Shown here in pieces: positions 1-5,005 of a stretch of 5,005 bases of DNA. This stretch comes from an uncultured Eubacteriales bacterium (GTDB lineage: Bacteria > Bacillota > Clostridia > Lachnospirales > Lachnospiraceae). The notes under the pieces are model-generated. The model was not told where the DNA came from. It worked only from the letters and a program-made list of their open reading frames with translations, and searched no databases. Location of the stretch: contig ONXW01000081.1 of assembly GCA_900321915.1 (NCBI GenBank), positions 1 to 5,005 of the forward strand. The letters run 5' to 3'. The translations under genes and the position numbers were made by a program. Numbering within the stretch: position 1 is the first letter of the stretch; every line of letters starts with the position of its first letter.

Positions 1-679
1 ACGGTATCGTCCTTCCGCATATTTTCCGCGGTGTCGGAAATGATGATGTTTCCTGTTTCCAGGACGTAGCCCCGGTCGGCTACCTTCAGCGCCTTGTTCG
101 CGTTCTGCTCAACCACGAGGATCGTGATGCCCTCTTTGTTCAGGTTCTGGATAACCTCAAAGCAGGTATTGACCATGATGGGCATGAGGCCCATGGAAAC
201 CTCATCGATGAGAAGCATCTTCGGGTTCAGCATGAGGGCCCGGCTGATGGCCAGCATCTGCTGTTCGCCGCCGGACATGGTGGAGGCCAGCTGGTCCTTC
301 CGCTCGCCGAGGCGGGGGAAGATGGAGTAAACCTTCTCCATGTTGTCCTGGATCTTTTTCTTGTCCTTCAGCTCATAGGCGCCCATCCGGAGGTTTTCCT
401 CCACGGTGAGCTTGCCGAAGACCCGGCGGCCCTCCGGCACGTAGCCGATGCCCAGGCCGGCCCGCTTGTGGGCGGGGAGGTGGGTGATGTCCTGGCCGTT
501 GTAGAGGATCTGGCCGGAGGTCGGCTTTACGATGCCCATAATGGTTTTAATCAGGGTGGACTTGCCGGCACCGTTGGGACCGATGACGGAGACCAGCTCG
601 TGGGGCTTCACATCGATGGAAATGCCGTGAAGGACTTCCATCATGCCATAGGATACGTATAAATCTTTGACTTGCAGCA

Positions 680-680
<1 letters not shown>
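1..680 (-). CDS. livF: LivF-type ATPase of branched-chain amino acid ABC transporter (C-terminus cut by window edge)
   Basis: This is the cytoplasmic ATP-binding subunit that pairs with LivG to drive amino acid import through LivH-LivM. Reading leftward from the ATG at 680, 226 codons are visible without a stop; LivF proteins are usually about 235 residues, so only a short tail is missing. Visible motifs are Walker A GPNGAGKST (residues 34-42), the LivF hallmark YVPEGRRVF (80-88), the signature MSGGEQQ (135-141), Walker B MLLIDE (155-160, D159 and E160) and the VEQNA switch region (190-194), where LivF normally carries Gln in place of the H-loop His. One oddity is that the residue after the catalytic Glu is Val (DEVSMGLMP) where the family usually has Pro. 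The start overlaps the livG stop by one base (TGATG) and is preceded by AGGAGG, which points to translational coupling. Family assignment is firm; the substrate is not proven. Confidence 0.96.
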
Positions 681-1432
<752 letters not shown>

Positions 1433-1434
1433 GC

Positions 1435-2367
1435 TTATTTGCCCCCTTCCGCAGATTCCGCAATCAGGTCAGCCCTGGTTTTCTTTCTGGGCACAAATCT
1501 GCGCCAGATACCGGTCAGGGCGTTCCAGACCGGAGAGTCATCGCCAATCAGGCCCTGGGGCATGAAGCGTACCATCAGTACCAGCAGGAGGCCGTAGACG
1601 AGTTCGCGGTAATCATCCGCGAAGCGGAGGATTTCCGGCAGGGAAGTGATGAGGAGCGCGCCGAAGATCGGGCCGCGCAGGGTGCCGAGGCCGCCGATAA
1701 CCACCATGGACACAACCTGGATGGAGACGACGAAGGCAAAATCCGAGGAGGAGATGAAGCCCATGCGGTGGGCGTAGATTCCTCCCGCGAGGCCTGCCAC
1801 CGCGGTTCCGATGGTGAACGCCAGAATCTGGTAGCGGCTCACATTGATGCCGAAGGACCGGGCGGCTCCCGGGTCATTGTTGATGGAAGCGAGCGCCATG
1901 CCGAACCAGGATTTGCGCATCTTGACCAGCAGCAGGCAAAGGATGACAATCAGCACCACGGTCAGGTAAAAGAAAGAGCGGTTGTTCATCTTCATGCCGA
2001 AGACCACAGGCTTGGCGATGGTGAGGCCGAGAGTGCCGCCGGTGATTTTCATCCGGTTAAACACGGCAACCATGACAAAGTTGATGCCGATGGTGGTGAT
2101 GGCGAGGAAATCAGCCTGCAGCCGCAGGGAAATGACGCCGAGCACAGCCCCGAAGAGGCCTGCCAGGACCATTCCGGCGATCAGCGCGGGGAAGAAGCTC
2201 CCGCCGTTCGTCGTGATGATGGCCGCAGTGTAGGCGCCGATGCCGAAAAAGGCCGCGATACCCATCATAGCCTGGCCGGCGTAGCCGGTGATGATGTTCA
2301 GGGAAAGGGCCAGCAGCGTGAAAATGGCGGCGGTGGCGAGAATGGAATAAATATATGCAGAACTCAT
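1435..2367 (-). CDS. livM: LivM-type permease of branched-chain amino acid ABC transporter
   Basis: This inner-membrane channel subunit forms a heterodimer with LivH. The 310-residue product has a strongly hydrophobic N-terminus (residues 5-26), then GYAGQAMMGIAAFFGIGAY (28-46), the LivM-type segment SLRLQADFLAITTIG (80-94), TGGTLGL (109-115), a hydrophobic helix at 131-148, the cytoplasmic EAA-like loop that docks on the ATPase (ALASINNDPGAARSFGINVSR within 158-178), AGLAGGIYAHRMGF (191-204), GGLGTLRGP (225-233) and a last helix near 255-267. A basic, soluble tail follows. The canonical SLGHAAF motif reads MMGIAAF here, so the usual His is lost. AGGAGG lies 7 bases before the ATG and overlaps the livH stop, so translation is probably coupled. 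Family and role are clear; the substrate is inferred from the family. Confidence 0.95.
   Translation of the reverse strand: MSSAYIYSILATAAIFTLLALSLNIITGYAGQAMMGIAAFFGIGAYTAAIITTNGGSFFPALIAGMVLAGLFGAVLGVISLRLQADFLAITTIGINFVMVAVFNRMKITGGTLGLTIAKPVVFGMKMNNRSFFYLTVVLIVILCLLLVKMRKSWFGMALASINNDPGAARSFGINVSRYQILAFTIGTAVAGLAGGIYAHRMGFISSSDFAFVVSIQVVSMVVIGGLGTLRGPIFGALLITSLPEILRFADDYRELVYGLLLVLMVRFMPQGLIGDDSPVWNALTGIWRRFVPRKKTRADLIAESAEGGK
1442..1450 (-). promoter_or_regulatory. Ribosome binding site of livG
   Basis: GGAAGGGGG lies 9 bases before the ATG at 1432, inside the end of livM. It is a weaker match than its neighbours but purine-rich, and better placed than anything before the alternative Met codon at 1420. 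Confidence 0.55.
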
Positions 2368-2374
2368 AATACCG

Positions 2375-2380
2375 CCTCCT
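2375..2380 (-). promoter_or_regulatory. Ribosome binding site of livM
   Basis: AGGAGG lies 7 bases before the ATG at 2367. Its first base is the last base of the livH TGA stop, so a ribosome finishing livH ends on the livM loading site. Confidence 0.85.
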
Positions 2381-3255
2381 CAGACTTTATTCCTGCGGCT
2401 CATGATGCCTTCCGGCTTCACGAGCAGCATGATGATCAGGACAACAAACGCGATGGCATCCTTGGGGATGGGAATCGAAGTGTAGACCGACAGGAACACC
2501 TCGGCGATGCCGATGATCAGGCCTGCCACAACTGTGCCCATGGGATTGCCCAGGCCGCCAAGGACGATGATGGCCAGCATCTTGTAGGACGGAACCTCGC
2601 CCAGGGCGGGCGTGATGGAGTTGTACAGGATTCCGGTCATGATGCCGGCAGCGGCGGCAAAGCCGTAGCCCAGGATATAGGACAGGGCCATGGCCGAGTT
2701 GGTGTTGACGCCGCAGACCCGGGCGATCTCCGCGTCACCGGCGGTCGCGCGCCAGGCGAGGCCGAGCTTCGTGCGGTTCAGGATAAACCACAGGATCGCC
2801 AGCAGGATAATGGTCAGCACAAAGATCATGATCCACGCGGGAAGGATGACCACCTTGCCGATGCGTATGGTTTCCACGGGGAATTTCAGGTTGTAGGGCT
2901 TGGAGTTCGGGCCGCAGATCAGGCGGATGGCGTCGGAAGACATGGTGAAGAGTCCCACCGCGGCGACGAGGGGGATGATGGAGAGCGTGTGGGGCTTCGC
3001 CAGTATCGGCGAGTAGATCAGCCTCTGCAGGAGAATGCCGATGAGCCCCGCGCCCACCATGGCGACGAGGAAGGCCAGGACGATATTTCCCGTTCCGGTA
3101 TAGATATAGTATCCGATATAGGCGCCGATCAGGTAAGCGCCGGCGTTGGCGATATCCAGGATCCCCAGGATACCGTAGATCAGCGTGGCGCCCATGGCCG
3201 TCAGCGCGTACAGGCTGCCGATGGTCAGCGCATTGATGAGCTGTTGTAGAAACAT
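2380..3255 (-). CDS. livH: LivH-type permease of branched-chain amino acid ABC transporter
   Basis: This is the partner membrane channel subunit. The start is placed at 3255, giving 291 residues beginning MFLQQLINALTIGSLYALTA, the standard LivH beginning. The reading frame stays open upstream to an ATG at 3336, but those 27 extra residues are polar, unlike the family, and span a hairpin, whereas GGGAG sits 7 bases before 3255. Features are the first helix (5-30), YGILGILDIANAGAYLIGAY (27-46), hydrophobic segments near 58-79, 91-106 and 135-159, the EAA-like ATPase-docking loop WRATAGDAEIARVCGVNT (168-185), GGLGNPMG (233-240), and the end VKPEGIMSRRNKV. The family's NFAHG motif is replaced by DIANA at 34-38. 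It lies downstream of the binding-protein gene across a 118-base gap and 12 bases before livM. Confidence 0.94.
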   Translation of the reverse strand: MFLQQLINALTIGSLYALTAMGATLIYGILGILDIANAGAYLIGAYIGYYIYTGTGNIVLAFLVAMVGAGLIGILLQRLIYSPILAKPHTLSIIPLVAAVGLFTMSSDAIRLICGPNSKPYNLKFPVETIRIGKVVILPAWIMIFVLTIILLAILWFILNRTKLGLAWRATAGDAEIARVCGVNTNSAMALSYILGYGFAAAAGIMTGILYNSITPALGEVPSYKMLAIIVLGGLGNPMGTVVAGLIIGIAEVFLSVYTSIPIPKDAIAFVVLIIMLLVKPEGIMSRRNKV

Positions 3256-3262
3256 TGTTTTT

Positions 3263-3267
3263 CTCCC
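3263..3267 (-). promoter_or_regulatory. Ribosome binding site of livH
   Basis: GGGAG lies 7 bases before the ATG at 3255 and supports that start over the in-frame ATG at 3336. It sits 11 bases downstream of the intercistronic hairpin, close enough for the structure to affect ribosome loading. Confidence 0.75.
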
Positions 3268-3278
3268 ATTACAGTAAG

Positions 3279-3312
3279 TACAGCGGAGACGCCTGCCGGC
3301 ATCCCCGCTGTA
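3279..3312 (-). promoter_or_regulatory. Strong intercistronic hairpin between livK and livH
   Basis: On the transcribed strand the arms TACAGCGGGGATGCC and GGCGTCTCCGCTGTA pair over 15 positions (13 Watson-Crick, 2 G-U) around a GGCA loop. The hairpin begins 61 bases after the livK stop and ends 23 bases before the livH ATG. No run of T follows it (next bases CTTACTGTAA), so it is not a classical intrinsic terminator. A structure here commonly protects the upstream message from 3' exonucleases or lowers read-through, so that binding protein outnumbers permease. That role is inferred. Confidence 0.75.
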
Positions 3313-3373
3313 TCCGGAGTCATATGAATGAGACACGGAAAATCAGTTTACACCTGTTTTCTGCGCGCCGGCA

Positions 3374-4651
3374 TTAATAGTTTGCGGGGTCAATGATGGC
3401 TTCATCATCGACAACGCCTGCAAAGTGATACTCGCCGTCGGTTACGAGCTGAACCTGGATCGGCTTGACAGCGGAACCTTCCGCGTTGTAGTAAAGCAGG
3501 GTGCCGGTGACGGTATCAAAGTTCTTCATGCCCGCGATGTAGTCGCGCATAGCCTCGGAATCTGTTCCGACATTCTTCATGGCCTCGAAGAGTACCTGGA
3601 ATGCGTCATATACGGAAGCGCCGACCATGTCGGGCTCAATGCCGTACTCTTTGCGGTAGTTCTCAATGTATGCCTGGGTCTGCTCGTTCTGGTCATCACG
3701 GTTCATGTTGGTTGTGATGTAAAGGCCGTTCGCGTACTCGCCGGCGATGTCGAGGAGCATCCAGGAATCCGCGCCCTCGGTTCCGAGAACCGGGATGTCA
3801 AGGCCCTGCAGGCCTACCTGGCGGAGAACCTCAGCCGCCTGCTCATAGTAGTTGACGGAATAGATGAGGTCGGCGCCGGAAGCGGCAGCAGCGGTTACAA
3901 CAGAAGTAAGGTCGCTGTCGGAAATGGCAACGCCCTGCTCATAGACAACCTCAACGTCCGGATAATCCTTCTCGAGCTTTGCCTTGAAGGCATTGACCTG
4001 GGTTGTGCCGAAATCAAGGTCAACATAGATGATGGCAACCTTCTTCGCCTTCAGCTGCTCCGCGGTGAACACCGCAGCGCCGGTAGCCTGTACGGCACCC
4101 GGGAAGGACTGGGAGAAGATAAGGTCGCCCGCGCCGGTGACATCGGGATGTACGGCGTAAGCGGAAACCATCAGCTTTCCTGCATCCTGGAAAATGGGTG
4201 CGGCCACCTTGGTCGGGCCGGAGTAGGAACCGGAGACAACAGCCGCCACGGAATCATCATAGGCAAGCTTTTCAGCGATGTTCGCAGCCTCGGTGGTATC
4301 CAGGCCGTCGTCGAAGTCAGCCAGCTCTACGGGAGCGCCGTTGATGCCGCCGTTTTCATTTACCAGTTTGACGGCCAGCTTGGCGGAGTTGATGGCGGAA
4401 GCGCCGTCAGCCGCCGCGGATGCTGCGGAAATCGGGGCGAAGAAGCCGATCTTGATGGCGTCGCCGGAAAGCTCGGCGCCTGCTGTTTCGCCTTCTTCCT
4501 CAGCTTTCTCTTCGCCGGCCTCAGCCTCAGTCTCAGCTGCTGCCTCGGTTGCGGCAGGAGCCTCGGTTGCGGGAGCGGGAGCGCTGCCGCCGCAGGCTGC
4601 GAGCGATCCGATCATAATTGCTGCAAGTGACAGGGATAATAGTTTTTTCAT
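3374..4651 (-). CDS. livK: Substrate-binding lipoprotein of branched-chain-type amino acid ABC transporter (LivK/LivJ-like)
   Basis: This is the extracytoplasmic receptor that captures the solute and delivers it to LivHM. From the ATG at 4651 the protein has 425 residues: a lipoprotein signal MKKLLSLSLAAIMIGSLAAC with lipobox LAAC (Cys20, the likely lipid-anchored residue), a low-complexity acidic linker of Ala, Glu, Thr and Pro (about 23-63), then a type-1 periplasmic-binding fold. Landmarks are IKIGFFAPIS (66-75), NENGGINGAPVEL (98-110), SGSYSGPTKVAAPIFQDAG (140-158), KKVAIIYVDLDFG (203-215), LGTEGADSW (289-297), VGASVYDAF (343-351) and VTDGEYHF (403-410). The TEG glutamate (E292) aligns with the amine-binding Glu region of E. 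coli LivJ, but the LivJ stretch SPGATAP reads SAYAVHP here, so the ligand may differ. An ATG at 4666 is in frame but lies inside the ribosome binding site, so 4651 is preferred. Confidence 0.93.
   Translation of the reverse strand: MKKLLSLSLAAIMIGSLAACGGSAPAPATEAPAATEAAAETEAEAGEEKAEEEGETAGAELSGDAIKIGFFAPISAASAAADGASAINSAKLAVKLVNENGGINGAPVELADFDDGLDTTEAANIAEKLAYDDSVAAVVSGSYSGPTKVAAPIFQDAGKLMVSAYAVHPDVTGAGDLIFSQSFPGAVQATGAAVFTAEQLKAKKVAIIYVDLDFGTTQVNAFKAKLEKDYPDVEVVYEQGVAISDSDLTSVVTAAAASGADLIYSVNYYEQAAEVLRQVGLQGLDIPVLGTEGADSWMLLDIAGEYANGLYITTNMNRDDQNEQTQAYIENYRKEYGIEPDMVGASVYDAFQVLFEAMKNVGTDSEAMRDYIAGMKNFDTVTGTLLYYNAEGSAVKPIQVQLVTDGEYHFAGVVDDEAIIDPANY
4542..4572. repeat. Short direct repeat in the lipoprotein linker
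   Basis: The 13-base unit GCCTCGGTTGCGG occurs at 4542-4554 and again at 4560-4572, with an 18-base period. In the binding-protein frame this encodes repeated ATEA units (ATEAPA, ATEAAA). The period is a multiple of three, so slippage would change linker length without a frameshift. Confidence 0.7.
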
Positions 4652-4659
4652 AATAGCAA

Positions 4660-4664
4660 CCTCC
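4660..4664 (-). promoter_or_regulatory. Ribosome binding site of livK
   Basis: GGAGG lies 8 bases before the ATG at 4651. It overlaps the upstream in-frame ATG at 4666 (ATGGAGG), which decides the start in favour of 4651. Confidence 0.85.
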
Positions 4665-4696
4665 ATTTATTATGTGGTATTTGATCACCAATTCAT

Positions 4697-4725
4697 ATCT
4701 TACTCCTATTATTGACGCAGATCAA
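4697..4725 (-). promoter_or_regulatory. Candidate sigma-70-type promoter of the liv operon
   Basis: Reading the minus strand, TTGATC (4725-4720, 4 of 6 to TTGACA) is followed after exactly 17 bases by TAAGAT (4702-4697, 4 of 6 to TATAAT). Transcription would start near 4690, giving a leader of about 40 bases before the ATG at 4651. That is too short for a T-box or riboswitch, so control is more likely by a DNA-binding protein. The position is inferred from motif matching only. Confidence 0.55.
4712..4725. promoter_or_regulatory. FNR/CRP-family-like dyad over the liv -35 box
   Basis: The plus strand reads TTGACGCAGATCAA, an inverted repeat TTGAC-N4-ATCAA. It matches 9 of the 10 fixed bases of the FNR half-site consensus TTGAT-N4-ATCAA. 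It covers the candidate liv -35 hexamer, a position where a bound protein would more likely block than recruit polymerase. Whether the organism has a regulator that reads it cannot be seen here. Confidence 0.35.
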
Positions 4726-4759
4726 GTGACCGCTATTCATAATTTTGACCGAAAACAGG

Positions 4760-4788
4760 TAGAGAAAGAATGGAAGACGTATTATAAT
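4760..4788 (+). promoter_or_regulatory. Candidate promoter of the zinc-ribbon gene
   Basis: A perfect -10 hexamer TATAAT lies at 4783-4788, with TAGAGA (4 of 6 to TTGACA) 17 bases upstream at 4760-4765. Transcription would start near 4795 and give a leader of about 66 bases before the ATG at 4861. The -10 is strong and the -35 weak. A better -35 match, TTGACC at 4745-4750, is 32 bases away and too far to pair with it. Confidence 0.5.
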
Positions 4789-4823
4789 AAACCAGAGGGG
4801 TCCGGTTTCCGGCAAATGCCCGC

Positions 4824-4835
4824 GAACCCGGGTTC
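4824..4835. repeat. Perfect 12-bp palindrome GAACCCGGGTTC in the zinc-ribbon gene leader
   Basis: The palindrome is perfect over 12 bp and lies 25 bases before the ATG at 4861. Just upstream are two smaller inverted repeats, CCGG-TTT-CCGG (4802-4812) and GGCA-AA-TGCC (4811-4820). All fall downstream of the predicted transcription start, so they could be an operator or fold in the RNA leader. No known motif is recognised. Confidence 0.5.
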
Positions 4836-4850
4836 CACGCTGAGATTGAG

Positions 4851-4855
4851 GGAGG
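4851..4855 (+). promoter_or_regulatory. Ribosome binding site of the zinc-ribbon gene
   Basis: GGAGG, within GAGGGAGG, lies 5 bases before the ATG at 4861 and supports that start. Confidence 0.8.
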
Positions 4856-4860
4856 TAACT

Positions 4861-5005
4861 ATGGCAGATAATAAGATGCTATCAACAGCGGATGCGCTGA
4901 AAGAGCAGAAATGCCCGGCATGCGGCGGTTCCATGTCCTTTGATCCCGTTTCCGGAAAGCTGCTCTGCGATTACTGCGGCACCGCGGTGGAGATTGCCGC
5001 GGAGC
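4861..5005 (+). CDS. N-terminal zinc-ribbon protein, partial (runs off the right edge)
   Basis: Only the first 48 codons and one base are in the window. The product starts MADNKMLSTADALKEQ and then carries a zinc ribbon: Cys18 and Cys21 in CPACGG, 14 residues, then Cys36 and Cys39 in CDYCGT, a C-x2-C-x14-C-x2-C pattern suited to binding one zinc ion. Ribbons of the form CPxCGG...CDYCG are common at the N-terminus of clostridial proteins annotated as TFIIB-type zinc-ribbon or PriA-like proteins of unknown role; that comparison is from memory and the rest of the protein is not visible. There is no signal peptide in the part seen, so it is probably cytoplasmic. GGAGG lies five bases before the ATG. 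It is divergent from the liv operon, and nothing here links the two functionally. Confidence 0.85.
   Translation, partial: MADNKMLSTADALKEQKCPACGGSMSFDPVSGKLLCDYCGTAVEIAAE

Noticed and set aside
1768..3249. 493-codon open frame on the plus strand, antisense to livM and livH
   Set aside because: It spans two clear permease genes and their junction. Its product is an unstructured mix rich in Asp, Gly, His and Gln with no recognisable domain, as expected from the complement of GC-rich membrane-protein codons.
3256..3336. N-terminal extension of LivH to the ATG at 3336
   Set aside because: The added residues are polar, contain the hairpin sequence and lack family similarity, while the ATG at 3255 has a well-spaced GGGAG.
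3339..3360. Possible terminator after livK (AAAACAG, 7-base loop, CTGATTTT on the transcript)
   Set aside because: The stem is short, AT-rich and needs a bulge, and its T residues are part of the stem instead of following it.
3425..4630. 401-codon open frame on the plus strand, antisense to the binding-protein gene
   Set aside because: It shadows the livK coding frame and its end is a low-complexity Ser/Cys/Gly/Leu stretch mirroring the linker and signal peptide. It resembles no family and has no convincing ribosome binding site.
4741..4756. CodY-box-like inverted repeat AATTTTGACCGAAAAC upstream of the liv promoter
   Set aside because: CodY often controls branched-chain amino acid uptake in Bacillota, but the half-sites here are two bases too far apart for AATTTTCWGAAAATT, and the best ungapped match is only about 8 of 15.
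4652..4860. T-box or amino acid riboswitch in the liv leader
   Set aside because: The predicted liv leader is about 40 bases with no T-box core sequence or antiterminator, too short for such an element.

Overview
The window holds most of a five-gene operon on the minus strand. It encodes a branched-chain-type (HAAT family) amino acid ABC transporter. In transcription order the genes are substrate-binding lipoprotein (livK-like, 4651 to 3374), permease livH (3255 to 2380), permease livM (2367 to 1435), ATPase livG (1432 to 680) and ATPase livF (680 leftward, cut by the window edge about ten residues before its usual end). A divergent plus-strand gene begins at 4861 and runs off the right edge; its first 48 codons encode a four-cysteine zinc ribbon.

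The sequence suggests a Bacillota bacterium of class Clostridia, probably with a fairly GC-rich genome such as a Lachnospiraceae or Oscillospiraceae relative. The grounds are strong AGGAGG-type ribosome binding sites, a lipoprotein signal with LAAC lipobox followed by an acidic Ala/Glu/Thr linker, and a typical clostridial zinc-ribbon start (CPACGG, then CDYCGT). This placement is inference; no marker gene is present.

Layout: 1-3255 holds livF, livG, livM and livH, packed with a 1-base overlap (livG/livF), a 2-base gap (livM/livG) and a 12-base gap (livH/livM). Positions 3256-3373 form a 118-base gap containing a strong 15-bp hairpin just before the livH ribosome binding site. Positions 3374-4651 hold the binding protein. 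Positions 4652-4860 are an AT-rich divergent control region with a candidate promoter for each direction, an FNR/CRP-like dyad over the liv -35 box, and a structured leader before the zinc-ribbon gene.

How the genes work together: the lipoprotein captures the solute outside the membrane and passes it to the LivH-LivM channel, and LivG-LivF power import with ATP. Several normally conserved motifs are altered (LivH NFAHG-type, LivM SLGH-type, the LivG signature, the LivF D-loop, part of the binding-protein pocket). The exact substrate is therefore uncertain, although the architecture is clear. I found no CRISPR array, mobile element, tRNA or rRNA, and no clearly novel system; the most interesting signals are regulatory.
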